Shown here piece by piece: positions 56,553-63,414 of a stretch of DNA of 63,414 bases. The notes beneath the pieces are model-generated. The model saw nothing but the letters and a program-made list of their open reading frames with translations. It did not search any database and had not been told where the DNA came from. The stretch is taken from NCBI RefSeq assembly GCF_030848475.1, contig NZ_JAVDDS010000022.1:1-63414 (forward strand), in the 5' to 3' direction. The stretch is from Herbivorax alkaliphila. GTDB taxonomy: Bacteria > Bacillota > Clostridia > Acetivibrionales > Acetivibrionaceae. A program made the translations under genes and the position numbers. Every line of letters begins with the position of its first letter. The stretch's first letter is position 1.

Positions 56553-57476
56553 TTAGGAAACCTTATTTTTTAGATGTTTCTTATTAATAGCATGAAATTT
56601 AGATGATATAGCTTTATTTGTTGATATAGTCGGTATTAAAGCTACACCTGCAAATAATAAGCCTAAAATATTAAGAGTACCTGTTTCAATGTGTACAAAG
56701 CCTTGTAGTACACAAATTATTCCTATACTAATAGCAAATGTTGTATTGTCTCGCAAAGTAATGTTTAGACATTTTTTATTGTTTTTGTAATAAAATAATT
56801 TAAGTTTTAAATTTGTAAAATAAAAGTATAGTGCTAAGAATACAAAGGATATAAATATTGTTATTATCCTATATTGCTTTCCTAGTAATAAAAATCCAAG
56901 TAATATTCCTATATATAAAAATAACATTATATAAGTCGAATATCCCAATAATTTAGTTGCTTCATAAATATTCTCAAAATCTTTCTTTTCTTTTTCTTCT
57001 ACATTTGCTAAAAGTTTGTCTTTATTATTTGAGTAATATGAATTAGTTAAATATTCTACTTCTTCATTAGTAAGAGTAGTTTCCTCTATATCATTAGTTT
57101 TAAAGGTATAATTACATATAAATTTGTACATTTTCAACTCTAAAAAAATATTAATTATTGCAAATACTGTACATATAAATATTAAAATACTAAGATTTAT
57201 ATGTTGTAGTTCGATATTAATAAAAACATACATCAATAATAAAACAATTACTCGTAATAAAAAATCTAACACTGCTATTTTCTTGACTGAAATTAATGCT
57301 TTTTTATTTGAACTTTCAACAATAGAAGTAGTAAACATTAAAAAAATAATTGGTGTAAAAAACCATAGTGCTACTATGCCTTCTAAACCAAAAGTTTTTG
57401 TTAGAATCACTACAGAAATAATATTAATGTAAAATATTAGATTTAAAAACATTAAAGATTTAATTTTATATTTCAT
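56553..57476 (-). CDS. multi-TM protein of the peptide-export locus (possible immunity protein)
   Basis: A 307-residue protein with about eight hydrophobic segments arranged in two halves, separated by an acidic, charged loop (about residues 130-170, NDIEETTLTNEEVEYLTNSY). I recognise no family. It lies directly downstream of the precursor gene, separated by a hairpin, which is the usual place of an immunity protein. ATG is preceded by GAGAGGGA. Its 3' end is duplicated in the decayed region at 61208-61342, so this gene was part of the duplicated cluster. A self-protection role is inference. Confidence 0.65.
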   Translation of the reverse strand: MKYKIKSLMFLNLIFYINIISVVILTKTFGLEGIVALWFFTPIIFLMFTTSIVESSNKKALISVKKIAVLDFLLRVIVLLLMYVFINIELQHINLSILIFICTVFAIINIFLELKMYKFICNYTFKTNDIEETTLTNEEVEYLTNSYYSNNKDKLLANVEEKEKKDFENIYEATKLLGYSTYIMLFLYIGILLGFLLLGKQYRIITIFISFVFLALYFYFTNLKLKLFYYKNNKKCLNITLRDNTTFAISIGIICVLQGFVHIETGTLNILGLLFAGVALIPTISTNKAISSKFHAINKKHLKNKVS

Positions 57477-57514
57477 TTTTATTCCCTCTCTATCAATTAT
57501 TATCCTTAATTGAA

Positions 57515-57557
57515 TTTTTACTATAGCTATCTAAGAACTAGATAGCTATAGTAAAAA
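57515..57557 (-). other. 18-bp perfect hairpin between the precursor and the membrane-protein gene
   Basis: The arms around TACTATAGCTATCT are exact complements, with a 7-nt loop. The tail after the stem is A-rich rather than T-rich on both strands, so it may protect or process the precursor mRNA or limit readthrough, rather than terminate fully. Confidence 0.6.
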
Positions 57558-57646
57558 ATGACTATTTAATGTTTTGCTAGTAAACATGTGAAAAATAATT
57601 CATTTTAAAAGCCCGCCATTCTATTTGCTTTATCTTAAAAATTTAA

Positions 57647-58057
57647 TCATTTCACACTCATGCTAGCACCATAAGGAATATTTCCCCAACCAGTATATTT
57701 TACTGCAATTCCTATACCTTTTCCCTGGATTAATGCATCAGCAATTGTGCTAGCAGCGAAACCTGATATAGCTAGACCTATCGCAGCACCAATAATAGAT
57801 CCTTTAGGACCAGCTAAAAGTCCCCATTTTGCCCCCAATGCTGTTGCTGCTGTTTTTATCTTGGATGCAATGACACCAGCTGCTATTACTCCCATAGGAT
57901 TTGCTATGCATGTTAGTCCAACACTTATAAGAGCATTTTGCAATTGACTGTTACTTATATATATGCTGGACCCACCTTCTAAATAAGTCATTTCTTCCCG
58001 TTCCATTACTACACAATTACTTGGCATTACTAATGCATCATTATAACACATTTCCAT
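57647..58057 (-). CDS. Gly-Gly-leader bacteriocin-like precursor peptide
   Basis: A 136-residue precursor. The first 29 residues form a leader ending MEREEMTYLEGG, the double-glycine signal cut by C39 peptidases. The predicted mature chain (about 107 residues) is rich in Gly, Ala and Ile, with hydrophobic segments such as NPMGVIAAGVIASK and GSIIGAAIGLAISGFAAS. It has one Cys (CIAN) and a C-terminal GWGNIPYGASM stretch. This looks membrane-active and is longer than a typical class II bacteriocin. ATG follows AAAGGAGG. It lies between its C39 ABC transporter and a multi-TM protein. Killing activity is inferred, not shown. Confidence 0.8.
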   Translation of the reverse strand: MEMCYNDALVMPSNCVVMEREEMTYLEGGSSIYISNSQLQNALISVGLTCIANPMGVIAAGVIASKIKTAATALGAKWGLLAGPKGSIIGAAIGLAISGFAASTIADALIQGKGIGIAVKYTGWGNIPYGASMSVK

Positions 58058-58122
58058 TGTAAATTCCTCCTTTAAATTTGATTTTTTTAGTACAAGTTCG
58101 CGACCAAGTACCAGTTTATATA

Positions 58123-58141
58123 TGTTAACATTAATGTAACA
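58123..58141. promoter_or_regulatory. 19-bp dyad (TGTTA...TAACA) upstream of the precursor gene
   Basis: TGTTA and TAACA flank a CATTAATG palindrome in the 92-nt gap between transporter and precursor. It could be an operator or a minor hairpin; function not determined. Confidence 0.3.
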
Positions 58142-58149
58142 TCCCTTGT

Positions 58150-60369
58150 TTAATAAGTTATTTCATCTTCATCACTAATCTGGACTTCTTCTTTTTCATT
58201 GTCTTTTTCTTCAACAATAAAGTTTCCCTGTTGCATTTCCCAAAGAGTATAATACTTGCCTTTTAGCTCCAATAATTCTTCATGAGTTCCTTTTTCTAAA
58301 ATTTCGCCTTTATCAAGCACTATAATTTCATCACAATTCTTAATGGTAGAAAGTCTGTGAGCAACAATCAGCATTGACTTATTCTTAAATTTGTTATAAA
58401 TCATATCAAAAATTATTCCCTCTGTTGCAAAGTCAAGATTGCTTGTTGATTCATCTAAAATATAAAACTCACTCTGTTTTAAAAATGCTCTTGCTAATGC
58501 AATTCTTTGTTTTTCTCCACCGCTTAAACCATTGCCTGCTTCCTCAAGATATGTATAATACTGCATTGGTAACTTTTTTATAAATTCATGTGCATCTGCT
58601 TGCTTTGCTGCTTCCTTTACTTCTTCTAAAGTTGAATTAATCTTTGATACTCTTATATTGTCATAAATGCTTTGTGAAAAAAGTTCAATGCTCTGTGGTA
58701 CATAAGATATTGACTTCCTTAAAGATTCATTACTTAACTCATTAATATCCATACTGTCAATTAAAATCTCTCCCATTTCAGGTTCATAATATTTTAGTAA
58801 TAATTTTGCTATAGTTGATTTGCCGCTTCCACTACTTCCTACTAAAGCTACTTTTTTCCCTTTAGGAATGCTAAATGATAGATTTTTTAGCACCGGTTTT
58901 CTGTTTCCATATCTAAAAGTAATGTTTTTAACTTCAATATTTCCATCTACCTTTTCTATTTCTTGATAATGCCCATCTTCTTGCTCTCTTTCACTATCTA
59001 AAATTTCAGTTATCCTTTTCATTGATATATTGGCTTCTTGTATCTGTAATTGCAAGTCTACCAGTCTTCCTATTGGATCCATAAAATAACCTGATAAAGT
59101 CATAAATGCCATCAGACTACCTAAAGTTATTTCATTATCAATAACCTGCATAATGCCAAAATACATTAAAAGTAGATTCCCAACAGTTTGTATTAGACTT
59201 GATATTGAACCCTGTATATTAGACAACATACCTGATTTCAAATTTATCCTCAATGATCTTATGTATTCTTTCTCAATATTGTCTAACTCATTTTCTTCAT
59301 TTGCATTTCCTTTGATTGTTTCAACAGCTCTTAATCCTTCTATTATCTGTGAATTCAATCTTGAATTTTGCTGCATTTGCTCTTCATTAATTTTTTTATA
59401 TGGTTGTTTAAAAATAAACACTAATACAACACTGATTATAGTTAACACTAAAATTACAGCAAATAATGTTTTATTCATTCTATAAAGTATTACGCCAGTT
59501 ATTACTGCCATAGAAACATCCATTATTAATGTTAATGCTATATTTGTAAATATATCTTTTATTGTAAATGCATCAGAAAACCTTGTAATAATATCTCCTG
59601 TTTTTCTTGATGCGAAAAACTTCATTGGAAGCTTGTATATGTGTTCAAAGTATCCTAATAACAAAGGTATATCAATTTTTTGAGAAAGATAAATCATCAT
59701 CCATTGTCTTACAAATCCTATTACTACCTGAGTAACTGCTATAGCAGAAAATATTATTAATACGGCAACTAACATGTTTTCTAGCCGATAAGGCAATATT
59801 TCATCCATTATCACCTTATTGAATAAGGAAGAAACAATACCTAATGCTGTTAATATTACTGATGTAATAATGGAATAGATAAACAACTTTTTTTGTGGCA
59901 GTAATAGTTTTAAAAATCTTGAAAAAACCTTTTCACCTTTGATTTTACCACCAACAAACTCCTGATTAGGTTTTAAAATTAACATAACCCCTGTAAAATC
60001 TTTGTAAAACTCATCTATTTCCAATCTTATTAAATCTTTAGCAGGATCTCCTATAATAACATGTGTCTTTGTAATTTTAAATATAACAACAAAATGACTT
60101 AATCCCTCTTTTGTAATAATATTAGCAATACAAGGAAGTGTAAATTTGCTTAAAAATCCTTCTTTATCTACTCGAACTGCTTGTGAAGTAAATCCTAATT
60201 CATCAGCACAATTTCCTAATCCAATCAAATTAGTGCCTTTTAAATCAGTCCCCATCATATCCCTTAACTTAGATATGGTAGTTTCCTTTTTATAATGTAG
60301 ACAAATCATAGCTAGGCAAGCTGCCGCACAGTCTGTTGCATCATGTTGTTTTATAAATGTATATCTCAT
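58150..60369 (-). CDS. C39-peptidase ABC transporter (bacteriocin processing/export)
   Basis: A 739-residue peptidase-containing ABC exporter. The N-terminal C39 domain has catalytic Cys14 (ATDCAAAC), His92 (LSHFVVI) and Asp108 (IGDPAKD), which would remove the Gly-Gly leader. A six-TM export domain follows (about residues 155-430). The nucleotide-binding domain has Walker A GSSGSGKST, signature LSGGEKQR, Walker B FYILDESTSNLD and a switch His in VAHRLS. It is the first gene of the locus on the minus strand, followed by the precursor, multi-TM, DUF5085-like, HlyD and Big2 genes. Partial duplicates of it occur at 60996-61215. Confidence 0.93.
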   Translation of the reverse strand: MRYTFIKQHDATDCAAACLAMICLHYKKETTISKLRDMMGTDLKGTNLIGLGNCADELGFTSQAVRVDKEGFLSKFTLPCIANIITKEGLSHFVVIFKITKTHVIIGDPAKDLIRLEIDEFYKDFTGVMLILKPNQEFVGGKIKGEKVFSRFLKLLLPQKKLFIYSIITSVILTALGIVSSLFNKVIMDEILPYRLENMLVAVLIIFSAIAVTQVVIGFVRQWMMIYLSQKIDIPLLLGYFEHIYKLPMKFFASRKTGDIITRFSDAFTIKDIFTNIALTLIMDVSMAVITGVILYRMNKTLFAVILVLTIISVVLVFIFKQPYKKINEEQMQQNSRLNSQIIEGLRAVETIKGNANEENELDNIEKEYIRSLRINLKSGMLSNIQGSISSLIQTVGNLLLMYFGIMQVIDNEITLGSLMAFMTLSGYFMDPIGRLVDLQLQIQEANISMKRITEILDSEREQEDGHYQEIEKVDGNIEVKNITFRYGNRKPVLKNLSFSIPKGKKVALVGSSGSGKSTIAKLLLKYYEPEMGEILIDSMDINELSNESLRKSISYVPQSIELFSQSIYDNIRVSKINSTLEEVKEAAKQADAHEFIKKLPMQYYTYLEEAGNGLSGGEKQRIALARAFLKQSEFYILDESTSNLDFATEGIIFDMIYNKFKNKSMLIVAHRLSTIKNCDEIIVLDKGEILEKGTHEELLELKGKYYTLWEMQQGNFIVEEKDNEKEEVQISDEDEITY

Positions 60370-60510
60370 TTTTCTCCCCTAATTAATTGTTTTTTAATAT
60401 ATCATGTTTTTGCTAAAATAATAACATAGTTGATATAACTACAAATTTTTCTTTGTTTTTTTCTTACAACATAATGTTACAATATTTTCAAAGGTTGTAC
60501 AAGTGCTATT

Positions 60511-60604
60511 AGTCACTTTTTTTCGTGACTTTAGTCACGACTTTTCAAAAAATTTCGTGACCAGAGTCACGAAAAAAAGTGACTTTGGTCACGAAAAGGT
60601 CACG
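60511..60604. promoter_or_regulatory. array of GTGAC-N4-GTCAC palindromes forming a 30-bp-arm inverted repeat
   Basis: Three 14-bp palindromes (60525-60538, 60557-60570, 60579-60592) of form GTGAC-N4-GTCAC are spaced 32 and 22 bp apart, with half-sites at each end. The first two are arms of a larger imperfect inverted repeat (60511-60540 and 60555-60584; about 28 of 30 positions match). It lies upstream of the C39 transporter and is compatible with multiple binding sites of a dimeric regulator or with a strong hairpin. Confidence 0.6.
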
Positions 60605-60878
60605 TTTTGTTTATTTTTAACAAATATAACTTTAAAAGCAAACCTTTTTATGGATAAAAGCTTATTTTAAATTACTTGTTAATAACTCATATAATTTTGC
60701 TTGAATATTTATTCTTAATAAGTAGTATGGTATTATAAATTGGAAAAGCTTTGTCTCTTATACTACTTATAAAATATGTTTATAAGATAATTTATGTATC
60801 AAGACTTAATAAGTATTAAAAATTTCATTCACAGATGCCAAGGTTATATTCAAAAGACAAATAGCAGGAGGTTTTGTA

Positions 60879-60959
60879 ATGGCTAAAAAAGAAGTTAAAA
60901 TTGATTTGTAGGTTTATAAATTATTATAAGATGCCAAAATCGAATTAGAACATTGTTAA
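60879..60959 (+). pseudogene. broken small gene with an intact ribosome site
   Basis: A perfect AGGAGG at 60866 precedes ATG and MAKKEVKIDL, then a TAG, then VYKLL, a TAA and DAKIELEHC before the final stop, all in one frame. If the two stops were once sense codons, the product would be a 26-residue Lys/Glu-rich peptide. It is probably a decayed gene end, or a short peptide of 10 residues. No family is recognised. Confidence 0.45.
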
Positions 60960-60995
60960 TTGTACATAAATATTGTTTTTTATAAATATACTTAT

Positions 60996-61342
60996 AGTCC
61001 TTCCTATTGGATCCATAAAATAACCTGATAAAGTCATAAATGCCATCAGACTTCCTAAGGTTATTTCATTATAAATAAAACTGCATAATACCAAAGTACA
61101 TTAAAAGTAAATTACCAACAGTTTGTATTAGACTTAATATTAACCCCTAAATACTTAATTGGAAGCTTATATATGTGTTCAAAATATCATAACAACAACG
61201 ATATATCAATTTTTTAGGAAACCTTATTTTTTAGATGTTTCTTATTAATAGCATGAAATTTAGATGATATAGCTTTATTTGTTGATATAGTCGGTATTAA
61301 AGCTATACCTGCAAATAATAAGCCTAAAATATTAAGAGTACT
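60996..61342 (-). pseudogene. chimeric remnant of the peptide-export cluster
   Basis: Three pieces match the intact cluster with roughly 90 percent identity and small deletions. 60996-61148 corresponds to 59062-59213 and 61149-61215 to 59618-59674 (both inside the C39 transporter membrane domain). 61208-61342 corresponds to 56548-56683 (3' end of the multi-TM gene). Large parts are missing and stops are present, so this is a degenerate, rearranged duplicate. Confidence 0.8.
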
Positions 61343-61458
61343 GTGAATGGTATAATAAAATTAACAGTTTTCGATTAATAAGATTTTACAACATTTACTA
61401 GTAATTGTCAAATGGGTGGTAAAAGTACTGGAAATTATATTTACATTCGGAGGTCATT

Positions 61459-61710
61459 ATGTTTTTTACTTGTGAAATGAAAAATAAAAAAGAAAAAGAA
61501 ATATGGGAAGGTGAAATTGCCAATATTACTGATTATGGTAGTCATCACGAGTTTTTTATTAAAACCCAACTTTCGATTTTCCAGTTGAAAACAGCTAATT
61601 TCATAGAAAATAATCCAATTTTTCTTATAAAATCAACCTCAAAGTCTCATTCCTTCGTTGAAAATTCCATTCGTAGTGACCTAAATATTATTTATGATTC
61701 ACAGAGGTGA
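61459..61710 (+). CDS. hypothetical protein (83 aa)
   Basis: An 83-residue soluble protein I do not recognise. It is Lys/Glu/Ser-rich with no signal or membrane segment. An N-terminal strand pattern (FTCEMKNKKEKEIWEGEIANI) could be a small beta-domain. ATG follows a strong GGAGG at 5 nt, which supports translation. It stands alone in a decayed region between the cluster remnant and the AbiE genes. Confidence 0.5.
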   Translation: MFFTCEMKNKKEKEIWEGEIANITDYGSHHEFFIKTQLSIFQLKTANFIENNPIFLIKSTSKSHSFVENSIRSDLNIIYDSQR

Positions 61711-62108
61711 AGCATCAATTTGAAATGATGTTATAGCAGTAACTAGAAAATTTTTTTAAAAAACTTTTTCTCAAAATTAGTTGGACATCTCCAAATCCAA
61801 TGATATATAATATAAGGCTCTTACGGAAATGCGATTAATTAATTAAATGTTAGCTGAACAAACAACTTCGTTTATAGTATGATATAATAAAATATTACAA
61901 ATGAGGTTATAGAATATATTAACTATAAATAATTAGAAAAACTTATTTTTTGAAAAGTATATTGATAATGGATACAGCGAAGAAGAAATTGAACAATTTT
62001 ACATGTATGATATGGAGCTTCAGACCTTCTTTGATTTTGGCTGTTTATCACAGCTACAAAAAAGTTGCATAACAGTTACAGCTTTTTCAATAGCTTATTT
62101 TGTTATGC

Positions 62109-62153
62109 AAAAAACAAGCATCTTGGTTTTAATTACCAAAGTGCTTGTTTTTT
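62109..62153. terminator. strong terminator (19-bp stem) upstream of abiEi
   Basis: AAAAAACAAGCA-TCTTGGT pairs with ACCAAAG-TGCTTGTTTTTT with one G-T wobble and ends in a T run; it insulates the following genes. Confidence 0.8.
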
Positions 62154-62269
62154 GATTAAGTTATTATTGTTTTAAAAGTATAAAATTGTATGTTGCACTT
62201 GCTTTATTTGTTAAATATTAGTGCATATTTTAGACCGATTGAATTTTTGAAGTTCACAGGATAAGTATT

Positions 62270-62311
62270 CCCTTTTAAGCTCTTTTGATATATAATAAGA
62301 GCATGAAAGGG
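62270..62311 (+). promoter_or_regulatory. nested inverted repeat over the abiE promoter
   Basis: GCTCTT (62279-62284) and AAGAGC (62297-62302), flanked by CCCTTT/AAAGGG arms, surround a TATAAT-like -10 box. AbiEi antitoxins bind inverted repeats in their own promoters, so this is a candidate operator. Confidence 0.45.
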
Positions 62312-62329
62312 AAATGAGGTGTTTTATTT

Positions 62330-62923
62330 ATGAAACACAGAGAAAAACTAGAAAAATTTATTGAAGATAAAAATGGTCTACTTCTCACAAAAGATGCTGA
62401 GGATCAAGGGATTCCAAGAAAATATTTATCAATTTTTAACAAAGAAGGATTGTTAGAAAGAGTTGCTCATGGAGTGTATTTATCACCGGACGCTTTTGAA
62501 GATGAGATGTACATTATTCAAGCAAGAGTGAGTAAAGCTATTCTTTCTCATGAAACGGCACTATATCTCCATGACTTAACAGATCGAGATCCAATTAACT
62601 ATTCGGTTACCGTTCCATCAGGGTTTAACGGTTCTTCATTAGCCAACGATGGTGTAAAAGTCCATAAAATAAAAAAAGAGCTTCATGGATTAGGTATCGA
62701 GCAACTAAAAACCAATTTTGGTAGATCTATTAAGGTTTATAATAAAGAGCGGACCATTTGTGATATTATTCGTAATCGCAATAATATGGATATTGCCATT
62801 TTAAATGATGCCCTTAAAAGGTATGTTCGTGATAAAGATAAAAATATTCACCAACTGTTAAAATATGCAAAAGCTCTTAGGATCTATAATGTCACAAGAA
62901 AATACATGGAGATATTGCTATGA
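62330..62923 (+). CDS. AbiEi-type antitoxin (type IV toxin-antitoxin)
   Basis: A 197-residue antitoxin. The N-terminal winged-helix part (GLLLTKDAEDQGIPRKYLSIFNKEGLLERVAHGVYLSPD) is the AbiEi DNA-binding domain, and the C-terminal half (RTICDIIRNRNNMDIAILNDALKRYV) is the conserved antitoxin domain. It represses its own promoter and neutralises AbiEii. ATG follows GAGGTG. Its stop overlaps the toxin start by 4 nt (ATGA), so the genes are coupled. Confidence 0.88.
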   Translation: MKHREKLEKFIEDKNGLLLTKDAEDQGIPRKYLSIFNKEGLLERVAHGVYLSPDAFEDEMYIIQARVSKAILSHETALYLHDLTDRDPINYSVTVPSGFNGSSLANDGVKVHKIKKELHGLGIEQLKTNFGRSIKVYNKERTICDIIRNRNNMDIAILNDALKRYVRDKDKNIHQLLKYAKALRIYNVTRKYMEILL

Positions 62924-63414
62924 AAAGTTTAAGACAAGTAAAAGATTTAATCAATAATATGGCAAATCAGAAAGATATTAATGCACAGATTCTTTTAAGA
63001 AATTATATGATGGAAAGACTACTTGAGAGAATTGCTTTATCGGAGTTTAAAGATAAGTTTATTCTTAAGGGAGGCATGCTTGTAGCCGCATTAGTAGGCA
63101 TCGACATGCGCTCCACTATTGATATGGATGCAACGATTAAAAATTATCCTGTAACGTTAGAATCTATAGAAAAAGCCTTTGAGAACATCCTTCAAGTTGA
63201 AGTAGGTGATAGTGTAACGATGAAGATCAAAAAGATTAATGAAATTAGAGATGAAGATGAATATCATGGCTTTCAAATATCCTTGGATGCAAAGATGGAA
63301 AACGCTCGAATTCCAATGAAAATTGACATTACATCGGGGGATAAAATCACACCAAAGGAAGTAACGTACAAGTTTGATTTGTTATTAGAAGAAAGAAGTA
63401 TTGAAGTTCTAGCC
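62920..63414 (+). CDS. AbiEii/AbiGii-type nucleotidyltransferase toxin (partial)
   Basis: The first 165 codons of the toxin are present; the end lies beyond the window. The nucleotidyltransferase core is visible: FILKGGMLVAALVGIDMRSTIDMDAT, containing the KGG and STIDMD motifs that bind Mg-NTP. Related enzymes transfer nucleotides to targets such as tRNA and inhibit growth or phage. The ATG overlaps the antitoxin stop, so expression is linked to the antitoxin. Confidence 0.85.
   Translation, partial: MKSLRQVKDLINNMANQKDINAQILLRNYMMERLLERIALSEFKDKFILKGGMLVAALVGIDMRSTIDMDATIKNYPVTLESIEKAFENILQVEVGDSVTMKIKKINEIRDEDEYHGFQISLDAKMENARIPMKIDITSGDKITPKEVTYKFDLLLEERSIEVLA

Larger units (their letters stand above)
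61711..62329. other. gene-poor spacer before the AbiE genes
   Basis: It contains no complete gene. An open stretch at 61937-62154 (plus strand) has a protein-like start (a YIDNGYSEEEIEQFYMYDMELQ region) but no good start codon and runs into the terminator. It looks like a gene fragment. A TTGCATAACA/TGTTATGCAA inverted repeat (62065-62110) and a terminator follow. Confidence 0.5.

Noticed and set aside
60511-60604. CRISPR-like array
   Set aside because: Units are only 14 bp, separations differ (32 and 22 bp) and they are palindromes inside a larger hairpin; no cas genes are nearby.

Overview
The window is a chromosomal segment of an AT-rich, low-GC Gram-positive, spore-forming bacterium, most likely a member of the Clostridia/Tissierellia. 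The evidence is the Firmicutes ribosomal/RNA-polymerase gene order, tig-clpP-clpX-lonB with the sporulation-associated LonB, strong GGAGG ribosome sites, many TTG/GTG starts and pervasive A+T intergenic DNA. I cannot name the species. Almost all housekeeping genes lie on the minus strand.

Layout. (1) 1-5084: a CPBP membrane protease, a PHP phosphoesterase and a DUF402 protein (minus), a small eight-cysteine protein and a lytic transglycosylase (plus), then a radical-SAM/PDZ/DUF512-like protein. (2) 5085-5609: a gene-free stretch with three perfect and several near-perfect DnaA boxes. (3) 5610-16005: tsaD, a 75-bp perfect palindrome, uppP, lonB, an orphan gene, clpX, clpP, tig, a metallophosphoesterase and uvrC. 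(4) 16105-20018: an Enzyme I-like protein paired with an HPr-like protein that has Glu at the usual His15, a small membrane protein and an ECF sigma/anti-sigma pair. (5) 20184-37227: tuf, fusA, rpsG, rpsL, an L7Ae-family gene, rpoC, rpoB, rplL, rplJ with its L10 leader, rplA, rplK, nusG, secE and a 49-residue rpmG. rpoB has its own strong promoter and a leader of about 750 nt containing two tandem structured elements that look like IS605/TnpB right ends. (6) 37468-48702: ilvB and ilvD, cvpA, a DUF5711-like protein, a YkvI-like permease and a four-gene Gld-type ABC operon. (7) 49067-51875: a TPR/S41-protease fusion and a membrane protein. (8) 51984-60369: a peptide-bacteriocin-like export locus, with a C39-peptidase ABC transporter, a 136-aa Gly-Gly-leader precursor, a multi-TM protein, a DUF5085-like protein, an HlyD-type adaptor, a six-domain Big2 surface protein and a small membrane protein. 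(9) 60370-62329: a decayed zone with an array of GTGAC-N4-GTCAC palindromes, a broken small gene and a chimeric remnant of the neighbouring peptide cluster. (10) 62330-63414: an AbiE-type toxin-antitoxin pair, the toxin cut by the window end.

The core is the translation, transcription and protein-quality-control machinery. The accessory content is concentrated at the right end, where a secreted hydrophobic peptide would be cleaved and exported by C39-ABC plus HlyD, and where duplication, decay and a toxin-antitoxin module mark a fluid region. Several small dispersed repeats recur in intergenic spaces across the window: an 88-bp terminal-inverted-repeat element (3 copies), the IS605-end-like element (2 copies plus a fragment) and a 27-bp exact repeat (2 copies).

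All functional names are from reading motifs and family resemblance by eye; no database search was run.
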